64,000 nt of DNA from Spirochaetia bacterium (GTDB lineage: Bacteria; Spirochaetota; Spirochaetia; Treponematales; Breznakiellaceae): contig BNUU01000002.1 of NCBI GenBank assembly GCA_025997595.1, positions 81,783-145,782 on the forward strand, in the 5' to 3' direction. The notes below the pieces were generated by a model. It was not told the DNA's origin. It ran no database searches and was given only the letters and a program-made list of their open reading frames with translations. A program made the translations under genes and the position numbers. Of the stretch, positions 18,803 through 31,211 are shown piece by piece; the first letter of the stretch is position 1; every line of letters starts with the position of its first letter.

Positions 18803-18816
18803 TGAAAGGAAACACC

Positions 18817-19464
18817 ATGCGCCATGCACGAGCCTTACTGCTGTTTTTCTGCGCCATCCTCTTTAGTTCCTGTATCGGCGTCAAGGCGGATATCACCCTT
18901 AAAGCGGACGGGTCCGGACGTATCAGCCTGGAATACCGGGTTTCCCGGCAGCTGGATGGTTTGGGGCAGCTGGACGGCAACCTGAATCAGCCCACCATCC
19001 CAACCGGCAAAGCCGATTTTGAACGCTCCATTGGCCGGCTCCCCGGCCTCCGTCTGCATTCCTTTTCTTCAAAACAGGATGAAAAGGATGTCATCAACCG
19101 GGCGGAGATCGATTTTGCCGGCCTCGAAGCCCTGATCCCCTTTCTGGACGCCGCCGGGGAGGGCGCCTCCCTGGTCCGGGCCGGGGAAAAAACCAGCCTG
19201 CGCCTCATTTTAAACCAGGGATTCGGTGATATCGCGCCGGAACTTCTCTCCCTGGTGGAGACCCTTTCCCGGGGTTATGAGGTTGCAATAAGCCTTTCCG
19301 GTCCAAAAGAAACCGGTCTGGCCCTTTTTGACCATGCGGGAAGGCCCATTCAGAACCTGAACGGGGCCGAATGGGTAAAATCGGGGAAAAAGGCGTCCCT
19401 CGCCCTACCGCTCCCCCAGCTCCTGTCCCTCAAGGAGGGGCTGGAACTGGAATTCACCTGGTAA
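18817..19464 (+). CDS. Spirochaetal lipoprotein, unknown
   Basis: The start at 18817 has AAAGGA six bases upstream and gives 215 residues. The lipoprotein signal MRHARALLLFFCAILFSSC has its lipobox at Cys19. The rest is mixed alpha/beta with Leu-rich strands (ISLEYRVSRQLDGLGQL, ALPLPQLLSLKEGLELEFTW) and no domain I recognise. It converges with the next gene, with which it overlaps by 11 bases. Confidence 0.7.
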   Translation: MRHARALLLFFCAILFSSCIGVKADITLKADGSGRISLEYRVSRQLDGLGQLDGNLNQPTIPTGKADFERSIGRLPGLRLHSFSSKQDEKDVINRAEIDFAGLEALIPFLDAAGEGASLVRAGEKTSLRLILNQGFGDIAPELLSLVETLSRGYEVAISLSGPKETGLALFDHAGRPIQNLNGAEWVKSGKKASLALPLPQLLSLKEGLELEFTW

Positions 19465-21157
19465 CCGGAATTTCCCGTATCACCCGCTGAACATACGTAC
19501 TTCCCTCTTCATCTTCCGCCAAATAGAGGGCCTCCGCCCGGAGGGAGCCTGAAAAAGAAGCGGAGATGATGATCTCCAGGCTGAGGGGATTGGGGGGACC
19601 TTCGCCGAGGAAAAATTCCACGGAGCGCCCTTCCCCGTCAATACGGTAGGGCATGGGGGCGTCATAGATGAGGAAGGGGTCTTCGGGGCGCTGGGGTTCC
19701 CCACTTACCAGGGAGAGATCAAAACGGATGACCCGCTCCGCCGACCGGAGCCCGATGTCCAGGGTCCGCCGGTCCGATTTAAAGCCTATTTTGGATATGA
19801 AATTCCTTTCATTGGGCGCCCTGCTTTGAATATCCACCAGAAGGGAGTTTTCCCCGGCGGCGGTCACCGGGGTGTTTTGCCCCCGGAGCTCCGGCTTCGT
19901 ATTGAAAAGCGGCGGTGAGCGGCGGTTGTAGAGGATGCCGCAAACCGCCGCAAGGGAAACATAGGCGAGGATGGTGCATATCAATAGGGGACGGGGCCGG
20001 TGAAAGATGAAGGCCAGGATCACAAACAGGAAGGGCAGCACCCAGAGGGGCAGCAGACGGATGTCAAAAAAGATGCTGATCCCTATTCCCAGGATAAGCA
20101 GAACCGCCGCGCAGACGCTGACCAGCCTTCTCTTTGAAAAGCGTCTGGGGCGAAGCGCAAGAAAGAGGGCGGCGGCAATGACCGCCGCTCCGCCCCCAAG
20201 AAAGGCCAGGACCAGGAAGGGTTCCGAAAGGAAGATCAGGGCCCGGGAGACGGCGGGGCCGGCCGGTCCCGGCAGGGGAATGATCGCATAGCGCCGGTCC
20301 CGGTTTTTCCCTGTTTCCGGGGAGGCGGCGTACCGGAAGAGAAGCTCCCCGAGGGCCTCCGCGGTAATGCCGGCAGTATCCGTGTCGGCGCTTCCGGCTG
20401 AAATATAGATGGCGTCGGGGTTCTGTACCGGGGTATAGCCCGGAGCCGCCGCAAGGGACCAGGGAATATTCAGCTCCCTACAGAGCCTGCTTATACTTTT
20501 AACCCTTTCCAGGGAGGTAATTCCCGCCGTGGATCGGGGATAAATCACCAGGGGGGCCCCGGTGTCCTGAATGTCCAGATACATGAAGAAAACAGTCTCG
20601 TCGGAATACACCGGGAAGGCCCATTCACCCTCATCCAGGGCGGTGCAGAGGTCCCTGAACCCCGTATGGGGCCGCTTTTGCAGCTCCGGGGGAAGCAGGG
20701 AGCCTTCGTCCCCCAGGAAGGCAACGATGACGTTGCGGTCAGGCAGGGGCGCGGCCCGGATCTTTTCGATAAACCCCAGGGCCGCCCGGAAGCGGAGGGC
20801 CAGTTCCGCCGCCCCTCCGGCGGCGCTTCCCGTACCGGCCAGGGGGATTGCCAGGACAAAGGTAAGCGGCGGACCCTCCCAGGGCGAAGCCCAGGACTCC
20901 GCATCTTCATCGGATTCGCCGGCCCCGTTTCCGGCCGAGGGCAGGGATACCAGGAGGGAGGACCCGAAGGCCCCGTATTCGGCAAAAAGGGATCGTTCTT
21001 CAAAGGGAATATTCCCTTCCCGGAGTTTTGTTTTGAGGGTTTCCCGGTTTGCATTTTCGGCGCCCGGGAGCAGTACGGCCTGCCCGGTAAGCGGGGCCAG
21101 GGGGAACATCAATATAAAAAAAAGACAAAATCCGGGCCTGAATTTGAAATATCCCAC
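19454..21157 (-). CDS. Large membrane protein with extracytoplasmic domains, unknown
   Basis: Of 567 residues, about 1-25 form a signal or anchor. Residues 28-300 are a soluble alpha/beta domain that vaguely recalls a peptidase M28-like fold (LTFVLAIPLAG, RNVIVAFLGDEGSLLP) but with no visible zinc ligands. About 310-420 carry four hydrophobic helices, and the last 130 residues are beta-rich. The GTG start at 21157 is the first possible one after an in-frame stop. It is divergent from the lipoprotein gene at 21260. The function is unknown. Confidence 0.65.
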   Translation of the reverse strand: MGYFKFRPGFCLFFILMFPLAPLTGQAVLLPGAENANRETLKTKLREGNIPFEERSLFAEYGAFGSSLLVSLPSAGNGAGESDEDAESWASPWEGPPLTFVLAIPLAGTGSAAGGAAELALRFRAALGFIEKIRAAPLPDRNVIVAFLGDEGSLLPPELQKRPHTGFRDLCTALDEGEWAFPVYSDETVFFMYLDIQDTGAPLVIYPRSTAGITSLERVKSISRLCRELNIPWSLAAAPGYTPVQNPDAIYISAGSADTDTAGITAEALGELLFRYAASPETGKNRDRRYAIIPLPGPAGPAVSRALIFLSEPFLVLAFLGGGAAVIAAALFLALRPRRFSKRRLVSVCAAVLLILGIGISIFFDIRLLPLWVLPFLFVILAFIFHRPRPLLICTILAYVSLAAVCGILYNRRSPPLFNTKPELRGQNTPVTAAGENSLLVDIQSRAPNERNFISKIGFKSDRRTLDIGLRSAERVIRFDLSLVSGEPQRPEDPFLIYDAPMPYRIDGEGRSVEFFLGEGPPNPLSLEIIISASFSGSLRAEALYLAEDEEGSTYVQRVIREIPVTR

Positions 21158-21211
21158 GGCTCAAACATAGTGTCTCCGGCGTTCATGATCAAGGCGGTAA
21201 ATCCGTTCCCC

Positions 21212-21240
21212 TCGACAAATGACCCCAAGCAAAGTATTAT
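21212..21240 (+). promoter_or_regulatory. Sigma-70-type promoter for the lipoprotein-trmB-ligA run
   Basis: TCGACA (21212-21217) and TATTAT (21235-21240) are each one base off consensus and 17 bp apart. Transcription would begin near 21247, just before the GGAG and ATG at 21260. The downstream genes are tightly spaced and may all use it. Confidence 0.55.
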
Positions 21241-21259
21241 TATAATGATGGAGCAGGAA

Positions 21260-22018
21260 ATGGGAAACGGGGAATTGGGAAGAAGCTTGCAAAGGGGAAA
21301 ACTATTCCTTACTCCTTCCTCATTACCCATTATTTTTTTGGTCCTTGCCGCCGCCCTTGCCGCATCCTGTTCCCGGTCGGAACCCCGGATTCCCTTCGGC
21401 TTTATTGAGCTGGTTTACTACCAGGAGAGCCGGGGGCCAGTGGAACGGTTTTCCTTTTTTGTCATCTCCGAGGATGACAACGGGCTTGAAAATCTTGCGG
21501 ATCTGCGGCTCTACCATGATCGGGAGGGGCTGCGGTGGATATTAAATTCCGATGACTGGGTAAGCTATGAAAGCGAAGGTCAAACCTGGATTGGGAGCCG
21601 GAGCATCGCCATGTCGGGGGACGATACCCTGCCGCGGGGCCAGTACCGGGCGGTGCTGGTGAACAAGGGGGGTGAAAAAACAGAACGGACCTTTACCTTC
21701 GACGCCCCTGAAAACAACCGCTTCCCCTTCCCCCGTTTGAGCGTGACCGAGGGCCAATACCAGGCCGATTCAAAGTACCCTGAAAATAAATTTATCTGCT
21801 ATGACGAGCAGGGGAATTTTATCAAAACCATTCCCCTGGGGAATCTCGCAGGCGGTATTTCCGAACTGGACATCCCTTCGAGCGTTAGGACCGTCGCCCT
21901 TTGGGCGGATGATCCCGAATATTTCACCTCGGCCTTAACCGATATGGTTTCTATCCAGGGGGGAACCTCGGCCCAAGCTTCCCAAAGGGAAGCAGGCCCC
22001 GGCGGGGGTTCCCGGTAG
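21260..22018 (+). CDS. Lipoprotein, unknown
   Basis: An open frame reaches far upstream, but the promoter at 21212-21240 and GGAG six bases before 21260 favour this start (252 residues). A long signal region (MGNGELGRSLQRGKLF then a hydrophobic core) ends in lipobox AASC. The remainder is beta-rich with no recognised domain (FIELVYYQESRGPVERFSFF, YRAVLVNKGGEKTERTFTFD). It lies just before trmB and is probably co-transcribed with it. Confidence 0.7.
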   Translation: MGNGELGRSLQRGKLFLTPSSLPIIFLVLAAALAASCSRSEPRIPFGFIELVYYQESRGPVERFSFFVISEDDNGLENLADLRLYHDREGLRWILNSDDWVSYESEGQTWIGSRSIAMSGDDTLPRGQYRAVLVNKGGEKTERTFTFDAPENNRFPFPRLSVTEGQYQADSKYPENKFICYDEQGNFIKTIPLGNLAGGISELDIPSSVRTVALWADDPEYFTSALTDMVSIQGGTSAQASQREAGPGGGSR

Positions 22019-22028
22019 GTTTGCATTT

Positions 22029-22706
22029 ATGTATGGAATAAAAAGTTACGTCATCCGTGCGGGACGGATGAGCGATGCCCAGAAGCGCTCCTACGATACC
22101 CTGTCGTCCAGGTTCTGTATTCCCTTTGTGCCTGATGTCAATTACAATCACTGTTTTGGAAACGAAAATCCCGTAACCATCGAAATCGGTTTTGGTATGG
22201 GAATTGCCACCGCCATGATCGCCGAAGCAAATCCGCAGAAAAACTATTTAGGACTGGAAGTTCACAAGCCGGGGATTGGGCGGCTCCTCTGGGAAATTGA
22301 AAAGCGGAATCTGCAAAACATACGCATCATTGAACACGACGCGGTTGAAGTTCTTGAAACATTGATACCCCCGAATTCCGCAGCGGGGTTTCACATCTTT
22401 TTCCCCGATCCCTGGCCGAAAAAGCGGCACCACAAACGGCGGCTCATCACCCGGCCCTTTACGGACATGATCGCAGAAAAACTAAGGGGTGGCGGATACC
22501 TCTACATGGTCACCGACTGGGAGGATTACGGGAATTGGGCCCTTGCCGAACTTTCCGCCACACCTGGCCTCTGTAATCCGCACGAAGGGGGCGGCTTGGG
22601 CGGTTTCGCCCCGCCCCAGGAATGGCGGCCCCGCACAAAATTTGAGCAAAAGGGAATAAATAAAAAACATGAAATTAGGGAACTGTATTTTGTTAAGGAA
22701 CAGTAA
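22029..22706 (+). CDS. trmB: tRNA (guanine-N7-)-methyltransferase
   Basis: The enzyme transfers a methyl group from S-adenosylmethionine to G46 of tRNAs. The SAM loop is IEIGFGMGIATAMIAEANP (about 51-69) with the acidic strand end GLEVH after it. The family signature FFPDPWPKKRHHKRRL follows at about 124-139, and TDWEDY and TKFEQKG occur near the end. Length 225 is normal. Its stop and the ligA start share one base, so translation is coupled. Confidence 0.95.
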   Translation: MYGIKSYVIRAGRMSDAQKRSYDTLSSRFCIPFVPDVNYNHCFGNENPVTIEIGFGMGIATAMIAEANPQKNYLGLEVHKPGIGRLLWEIEKRNLQNIRIIEHDAVEVLETLIPPNSAAGFHIFFPDPWPKKRHHKRRLITRPFTDMIAEKLRGGGYLYMVTDWEDYGNWALAELSATPGLCNPHEGGGLGGFAPPQEWRPRTKFEQKGINKKHEIRELYFVKEQ

Positions 22707-24688
22707 TGAAGCGTGAAGAAGGACGGATTGCAGCCCTTGAGCGGCTGATACAGAAATATCAGAAATCCTATTACGATGGGGAGGCGGAGGTTTCCGACGC
22801 CGAATTCGATCTCCTCTGGGATGAGTTAAGCATTCTGGACCCGGCCAATTCCCTTTTTACCGAAGTGGGGGCGGACAATACCGATGGCTTTCCCAAGGCA
22901 AAGCACCTCATTCCCATGGGGAGCCAGGATAAGGCTGCGAACCCGGAAGAGTTCCGCGCATGGGCGGAAAAAACCGCCCCCGCAGGCTTTCTTGTCCAGT
23001 ACAAGCTTGACGGGGCAAGTCTGGAACTGCAATACGAAAAGGGTAAACTTGTCCGCTCCGTCACCCGCGGGGACGGGAGCATCGGAGATGAAATTACCCC
23101 CAACGCCCGGCGCATGACCGGGGTGCTTTCCGGCCTGGATGTCCCTTTTACCGGGGGTGTCCGGGGTGAAGTGGTAATGACCCACGAAATCTGGCGCTCC
23201 AAATACACGGAAAAGGCAAACTGCCGGAACGCCGCCAACGGAATCATGCGCCGCAAGGACGGTCTTGGCTGTGAGGACCTCCGCCTTATTACCTACGATG
23301 TTTCCGCCCCCGGGGATGACGGTTTTTTCAGGGATGAAAAAGAAAAGATCGCATGGCTTAAAAAACGGGGTTTTGAAGTTACGGAGACAAGGGAATTTTC
23401 CACCGCCGATGAAATTATTGATTACCGCAGTAAAGTTGCGGCCATGCGGGATAAGCTCCCGGTGGACATCGACGGCCTCGTGGTAAAGGACCCGGACACC
23501 GACATGGCGGACCTGAGGCGTTCCCGGCCGGAAAAACAAATCGCCTTCAAGTTTGAACTGGAAACCGCATTCAGCATACTCCGCGCCGTTGAATGGAGTG
23601 AATCCGGCGCCACCTATACCCCCATCGGCGTGGTGGACCCGGTGCGGATCGCGGGGACCACGGTTCAGCGGGCCAACCTCAATAACCCCGACATGATCCG
23701 CGCCATGGGCCTTGAGATAGGCTCCGCGGTGCGGGTGGTGAAGCGGGGGGAGATCATCCCCAAAATCGAAGGGCTGGCGCCGGATGGCGCACTGAGCGCA
23801 GAATCCTTACCAAAAGAAAAAACAGCAATACTGTTTCCCAATACCTGCGGAGTCTGCAATACGCCCCTGGTGGACGGCGGTACCCGGCTCTACTGCCCCA
23901 ACCCGGACTGTCCCAAACGGCTCCTTCACCGGCTTGAAAAATGGGTCACCGTGCTGGATATCCGGGAGCTGGGGGACAAACTTATCCGTCAGCTTTTCGA
24001 CAGGGAACGGGTGCGCCAAATCCACGAACTCTATACGTTAAAGGCGGAGGAACTTGCGGAATACGAGCGCATGGGGGAACTTTCCGCCGCCAAGGTGGTC
24101 CGCCATATCAGTACCAGGCGGGAACTTTCCCTCGTGGCCTTTGTGGCGGGTTTTGATTTTGAAGGGGTGGGGGAGACCATCATGGAGAAGGTGGCCCTCG
24201 CCGGCTTTAACACCCTGGAAAAAATCCGCGCCGCCTCCACAGAGGAAATTGCCGCTGTCTACGGCCTGGGGGAGATCACCGCCGCCGCCATCGTTCAGGG
24301 GCTTAAGGAAACTGCCGCCGAAATGGATCAGGTGCTTGCGGCGGGGGTCATCAGTATCGCCGCTCCCCCGGCGGAAGACGCCCAGCCCCTGCGTGGAAAA
24401 TCCTTCTGTTTTACCGGGGAACTCACTTCCATGAAGCGCAGCGAAGCTGAGGAAAAGATAAAGGCATTGGGAGCCCAGGCAAAATCCTCGGTGGTAAAGG
24501 ATCTGTCCTTTTTGGTAACCAATGATCCCGAATCGGGCTCAGGGAAAAATAAAAAGGCACGGGATTTAGGGATACCGATTATAGATGAAGAACAGTTTCA
24601 AGCCATTCTCTCTGATCCGGCAAAGGCCGGGGAATACCGTGATACTGTTACCGAAGCCGGAAAAGCGAATCAGGGGGAATTATTTTGA
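22706..24688 (+). CDS. ligA: NAD-dependent DNA ligase
   Basis: The 660-residue ligase seals nicks in replication and repair. The adenylation lysine is in YKLDGASLEL (Lys100), with the NAD-binding Ia region before it (YYDGEAEVSDAEFDLLWDEL). The OB fold follows, then a four-Cys zinc finger near 380-400 (CGVC, CPNPDC), HhH repeats (YGLGEITAAAIVQGL) and a C-terminal BRCT domain (about 570-645). The motif is KLDG where most LigA have KxDG followed by A/L, which is acceptable. It is wedged between trmB and a transporter gene with overlaps at both ends. Confidence 0.95.
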   Translation: MKREEGRIAALERLIQKYQKSYYDGEAEVSDAEFDLLWDELSILDPANSLFTEVGADNTDGFPKAKHLIPMGSQDKAANPEEFRAWAEKTAPAGFLVQYKLDGASLELQYEKGKLVRSVTRGDGSIGDEITPNARRMTGVLSGLDVPFTGGVRGEVVMTHEIWRSKYTEKANCRNAANGIMRRKDGLGCEDLRLITYDVSAPGDDGFFRDEKEKIAWLKKRGFEVTETREFSTADEIIDYRSKVAAMRDKLPVDIDGLVVKDPDTDMADLRRSRPEKQIAFKFELETAFSILRAVEWSESGATYTPIGVVDPVRIAGTTVQRANLNNPDMIRAMGLEIGSAVRVVKRGEIIPKIEGLAPDGALSAESLPKEKTAILFPNTCGVCNTPLVDGGTRLYCPNPDCPKRLLHRLEKWVTVLDIRELGDKLIRQLFDRERVRQIHELYTLKAEELAEYERMGELSAAKVVRHISTRRELSLVAFVAGFDFEGVGETIMEKVALAGFNTLEKIRAASTEEIAAVYGLGEITAAAIVQGLKETAAEMDQVLAAGVISIAAPPAEDAQPLRGKSFCFTGELTSMKRSEAEEKIKALGAQAKSSVVKDLSFLVTNDPESGSGKNKKARDLGIPIIDEEQFQAILSDPAKAGEYRDTVTEAGKANQGELF

Positions 24689-26040
24689 ATCATCATCACC
24701 ATAAGGAACGGGAAAAATTTTCATCACAGTTTGGGCAGATCATGGCCATGGTGGGCAGCGCCGTGGGGCTGGGGAACATCTGGCGTTTCAGCTATATCCT
24801 GGGGATCAACGGCGGCGGTGCTTTTCTGCTGATTTACATCCTCTGCGTAGTGCTGGTGGGAATTCCGGTGCTGATTTCCGAATTGAGTGTGGGCCGCAGC
24901 AGCGCCCTAAGCTCCTTCAACGCATACAAAAAACTGGCCCCCGGGTCCGCCTGGATTTTACCCGGCGCTTTAGGGGTTCTTGGGGCTACGGTGATCCTGG
25001 GTTACTATCCGGTGGTGGCAGGCTGGGCCCTGGGCTATGTGTTTGAAAGCCTGTTCAACTGGAATGCCGTGACAACCAATACGGAGCTGGCCTTCACGGT
25101 TTTTTCTTCGGGGTGGAAGGCCTGGACCTTTGCCGCCATTGCGCTCTTGGCCACCGTACTGGTCCTGCTCCGGGGGGTCACTGCGGGTATCGAAAAGAGC
25201 AACAAAATTTTGATGCCCCTCCTGGGTTTAATTCTGATCGTCCTGGTCGTCCGTTCCCTCACCCTGCCCGGCGCCGTCAAGGGGGTGGAATTTCTCTTTG
25301 TTCCGGATTTTTCCAGGCTGGGGATCAACGGCATATTGGACGCCCTGGGGCATTCATTCTATTCCCTCAGTTTGGGGATGGGGATCATGATCACCTATGC
25401 GTCTTATATGAAAAAAGAGTCAAACCTGGCGGAGGCCACGGTGGTCATTGTTACCATGGACACCCTGATCGCCCTGCTCGCGGGGCTCGCGATTTTTCCG
25501 GCGGTATTCGCCCTGGGGCTCAACCCCGGACAGGGCGCGGGGCTTGCCTTTGTGACCCTCCCCGGCGCCTTTGCCCAAATGCCCGGAGGCCGGTTTTTTT
25601 CCGCCCTCTTCTTCCTGCTCCTCTTTATCGCGGCACTCACTTCGATCATGAGCCTGATGCAGGTACCTATTGCTTTTCTTGAGGATGAATGGAAAATGTC
25701 AAAACGCAGGGCGCTGCTGATCGTCTGTGTATTGCTCTTCATCATTGGCACACCGGCGGTCCTGTCTTTTGGCCCCCTTGCGGACAGGCTGATTTTTGGG
25801 TTTACCTATTTTGATTTACTCGACAAATTTGCAAACAACATCCTGCTTCCCGTCACCGCATTTTTAGGCGCCCTTTTTATTATCTTCCGTTTCGGCCTGG
25901 CCGCTTCAACGGAGGAATTCTTAACCGACGCAAAAAATCAGCGCAGCATCCTGGGCCGGCTCTATCCCTTTGCGGAAAAATACATCGTACCCATTGCTAT
26001 CGCGCTGATCCTCCTGCACGCCACCGGGCTGTTTTCGTAA
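24685..26040 (+). CDS. Sodium:neurotransmitter symporter family (NSS) transporter
   Basis: The 451-residue protein has about 11 transmembrane helices. The NSS signature is near the N-terminus: MVGSAVGLGNIWRFSYI, with the unwound TM1 that binds sodium and substrate, and NGGGAFLLIY. Bacterial members (LeuT, TnaT and similar) import amino acids with sodium. The probable start is TTG at 24685, overlapping the ligA stop by four bases, because no ATG precedes the conserved region. A His run (NHHHH) at the N-terminus is unusual. The substrate cannot be told. Confidence 0.9.
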   Translation: MNHHHHKEREKFSSQFGQIMAMVGSAVGLGNIWRFSYILGINGGGAFLLIYILCVVLVGIPVLISELSVGRSSALSSFNAYKKLAPGSAWILPGALGVLGATVILGYYPVVAGWALGYVFESLFNWNAVTTNTELAFTVFSSGWKAWTFAAIALLATVLVLLRGVTAGIEKSNKILMPLLGLILIVLVVRSLTLPGAVKGVEFLFVPDFSRLGINGILDALGHSFYSLSLGMGIMITYASYMKKESNLAEATVVIVTMDTLIALLAGLAIFPAVFALGLNPGQGAGLAFVTLPGAFAQMPGGRFFSALFFLLLFIAALTSIMSLMQVPIAFLEDEWKMSKRRALLIVCVLLFIIGTPAVLSFGPLADRLIFGFTYFDLLDKFANNILLPVTAFLGALFIIFRFGLAASTEEFLTDAKNQRSILGRLYPFAEKYIVPIAIALILLHATGLFS

Positions 26041-26063
26041 GTGATAATAAGAGATAAGGGTTC

Positions 26064-28733
26064 ATGATGACCGATTCCCTCATGCAAAAACTCATCTCCA
26101 CCAATCTCCCCCTGGTCCCGTATCTTGATGGTCTCTGCGCCGCTCTGGCGAAAAGAGGCGCATTGGTTATCCGCTCCGATCCCGGCAGCGGTAAGTCTAC
26201 TCTGGTTCCCCTGGCATTACTGGCAAAGGATACATTGGCGGATAGGTCAGGCGGCGGTAAGCCGGGCAAAATTCTCATGCTGGAACCCCGCCGGGCGGCA
26301 GCCTTGGGGATCGCATCCCGCATGGCGGAACTTGCCGGTGAATCAATCGGAGAGCAGGTGGGCTATGCGGTGCGGCTTGAACGGCGGGTTTCGGCGCGCA
26401 CCCGGATTGAGGTGATCACCGAGGGGCTCCTGGTACGGCGGCTGCAGAACGATCCCGGGCTTGCGGGGGTGTCCACCGTCATCTTTGATGAATTTCACGA
26501 ACGTTCCGTTCATACCGACCTTTCCCTCGCCCTGGTGATGGATCTGCGCCGCATGGGCTCCCCGGTCAACATCGTGGTCATGTCCGCCACCATGGACGCC
26601 GCCGCGGTTGCCGCCTTTATCGGCGCCCAAGGCGGACCTTTGCAAGGCGGAGATCCGCAAGGCGGGGATCCGCAAGGCGGACCTTCGCCCGTGATCGACT
26701 GTCCCGGCCGGGTATTCCCGGTCAAAATCGAGTACCGGCCCATTCCGTCAAATCAGAGGAATTCTTCTGCGGGGATTTTGTCCGGGGGTAAGGGCGGGAT
26801 TGTGCCCCTGGGGAAGGCCGCCGCCGATGCCCTGGCGGATATCCTTGATGACAGTATTACTGCGGAGGATGGTAATGTGCTGGTGTTCCTTCCGGGCCGC
26901 CGGGAAATTGATGACGCCCGTTCCGCATTAATTGGCGCCGGTTTTGATCGTAATTTTGAGGTGATGAGCCTTTACGGTTCCCTGCCCCTTGAAGTACAGC
27001 GGCGGATCCTTTCCCCCAACAGTAATACTGTGCGGCGAATAATCCTGTCCACCAATGTAGCGGAAACGGGGCTTACCATTCCGGGGGTCACCCTGGTGGT
27101 GGATTCGGGCTTTGCCCGGATAGAGCGCTACCATGTGCCGAGCGGCATGAACCGGCTGAGCCTGGAACCCATCAGCCGCCAGAGCGCGGAACAGCGGGCG
27201 GGCAGGGCAGGGCGGCTCATGCCGGGGCGCTGTATCAGGCTTTGGGCGGAAAACGACCTCCGCCCGGCGGAAACCGATCCCGAAATCAGGCGTACCGATC
27301 TTTCTTCCCTGGTACTGGACTGCCTCCTTTGGGGGGTTAAAAACCGGGAGGACCTTCCCTGGCTTGAAGCGCCCCCTGCCGCCTCCTGGGACAGGGCACG
27401 GGAACTTCTTGTCGAATTAGGGGCCATTGACGGTGAAGGCCGGCCCACGGCGCAGGGCAGGGAAATGGCGGGCCTGGGCCTGGAAGTCAGGCTCGCCATG
27501 CTCTGCATTGCAGGCCGTGAGCAGGGCTCCGCAAATCTGGGCTGTGCCGCCGCAGCACTGCTGTCGGACCGGGACGGCTCCGGCCTTGGGCAGGAGCCGG
27601 ATTTTAGGCTGCGGCTCTCGATTTTGCGCGGCGCCGACCCAGCCAAAAGTGAAAGCGCAGCCTGGCTTAAGCGGACCAGGGATACTGCGGCGGATCTCCT
27701 CAAACGGCTTGGTCAGGGGCGGAAAACAAATGATCCCCTGTTCTCCTGGACCGTGGAAGAGGAAACAGACGCGGGGGAACTCCTGGGAAGCGCCTTCCCC
27801 GATCGGATAGCAAAACGCCGGGACCTGCCGACGGCGGGCAGACGGGGCGGTATCGAAGGTGTTTTTCGTTTCAGTTCCGGCCGTGAAGGCCGCCTTGAGG
27901 GGCCGCTGGCCGCATCGGAATGGATCACCGCCGCAGAAGTTGACGCCGGGGAACGGATGGGCCTTATCCGGCTTGCCGCTCCAATCTCCGAAAAGACCGC
28001 CCTTGAAATTTTAAAAACACAGATCACTATTGAAAGCCGTATCGAATGGAAGGGCCTTGTCCCCCGGAGTATCGCAGCAAAACAGGCGGGCCGGATTCCC
28101 CTTGGGGAAGAAAAACGCCGCAGCCTGCGGAAGGAAATTGTTCCCGCCCTGCCGGAATTTCTCAAAACTGAAGGGATCGACATTCTCCCCTGGGAGGAGA
28201 ACGACGCCGGGCGGCTCCTTGAACGGATACGGTTTTTTGCAAACAGTAATACTGTCGACAGCAGTACTGCCGATGTGTCAATAGTATTACTGTGGACCGA
28301 TGAGGCCCTCATCAATGATGCTGCGGAATGGCTTGGGCCCTTTGTGTGGGACGGCGTGGAAGGCGGCGGCCCCATCATTACCGGCAGGGGCCTTGCGGAC
28401 GCCCTCGCCGCACGGCTGGGCTGGGATGTAAAAAATGAACTGGACCGTCTGGTCCCCGAATATTTCAAACCCCCAAAGGGACGACCCCGGCTTATCGATT
28501 ACAGCTCCGGGGAGCCGGTTCTGCGGATACGCTTACAGGATGCCTTCGGCATATCATCGGCCTGTGAAATTTGCTCGACCCCTATTGTGTTTCATTTACT
28601 GTCCCCCGCGGACAGGCCCATTCAGGTAACCCGTGACCTTCCCGGCTTTTGGAAGGGCTCCTACGCGGAAGTACGCAAGGAAATGCGGGGCCGCTATCCG
28701 AAACACCATTGGCCTGAATTTCCGGCTACTTGA
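26064..28733 (+). CDS. hrpB: ATP-dependent RNA helicase HrpB-like
   Basis: The 889-residue protein is a DEAH-box helicase. Walker A is DPGSGKST (39-46), the DEAH box is DEFHERS, SAT is in VMSATMD, and motif VI is QRAGRAGR. The HrpB C-terminal region is present to the end (ending KHHWPEFPA). It uses ATP to remodel RNA. An insert after motif III is coded by four 15-bp tandem repeats and gives a QGGDP-type run. Start at 26064 or 26067, with AAGGG upstream. Confidence 0.9.
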   Translation: MMTDSLMQKLISTNLPLVPYLDGLCAALAKRGALVIRSDPGSGKSTLVPLALLAKDTLADRSGGGKPGKILMLEPRRAAALGIASRMAELAGESIGEQVGYAVRLERRVSARTRIEVITEGLLVRRLQNDPGLAGVSTVIFDEFHERSVHTDLSLALVMDLRRMGSPVNIVVMSATMDAAAVAAFIGAQGGPLQGGDPQGGDPQGGPSPVIDCPGRVFPVKIEYRPIPSNQRNSSAGILSGGKGGIVPLGKAAADALADILDDSITAEDGNVLVFLPGRREIDDARSALIGAGFDRNFEVMSLYGSLPLEVQRRILSPNSNTVRRIILSTNVAETGLTIPGVTLVVDSGFARIERYHVPSGMNRLSLEPISRQSAEQRAGRAGRLMPGRCIRLWAENDLRPAETDPEIRRTDLSSLVLDCLLWGVKNREDLPWLEAPPAASWDRARELLVELGAIDGEGRPTAQGREMAGLGLEVRLAMLCIAGREQGSANLGCAAAALLSDRDGSGLGQEPDFRLRLSILRGADPAKSESAAWLKRTRDTAADLLKRLGQGRKTNDPLFSWTVEEETDAGELLGSAFPDRIAKRRDLPTAGRRGGIEGVFRFSSGREGRLEGPLAASEWITAAEVDAGERMGLIRLAAPISEKTALEILKTQITIESRIEWKGLVPRSIAAKQAGRIPLGEEKRRSLRKEIVPALPEFLKTEGIDILPWEENDAGRLLERIRFFANSNTVDSSTADVSIVLLWTDEALINDAAEWLGPFVWDGVEGGGPIITGRGLADALAARLGWDVKNELDRLVPEYFKPPKGRPRLIDYSSGEPVLRIRLQDAFGISSACEICSTPIVFHLLSPADRPIQVTRDLPGFWKGSYAEVRKEMRGRYPKHHWPEFPAT
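26628..26687 (+). repeat. Four 15-bp tandem repeats within hrpB
   Basis: Units CAAGGCGGACCTTTG, CAAGGCGGAGATCCG, CAAGGCGGGGATCCG and CAAGGCGGACCTTCG follow each other in frame, coding for QGG-P/D-x-type pentapeptides in a loop after helicase motif III. Copy number could vary without frameshift. Confidence 0.9.
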
Positions 28734-28757
28734 TACCGGTTTACATTCTTTTAATGT

Positions 28758-31190
<2,433 letters not shown>

Positions 31191-31211
31191 CGATAGTTTA
31201 GGGCAGACACC

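Noticed and set aside
20666..21259. Long upstream extension of the lipoprotein at 21260
   Set aside because: It overlaps the real minus-strand gene, and a promoter and ribosome-binding site lie just before 21260, where the signal peptide begins.
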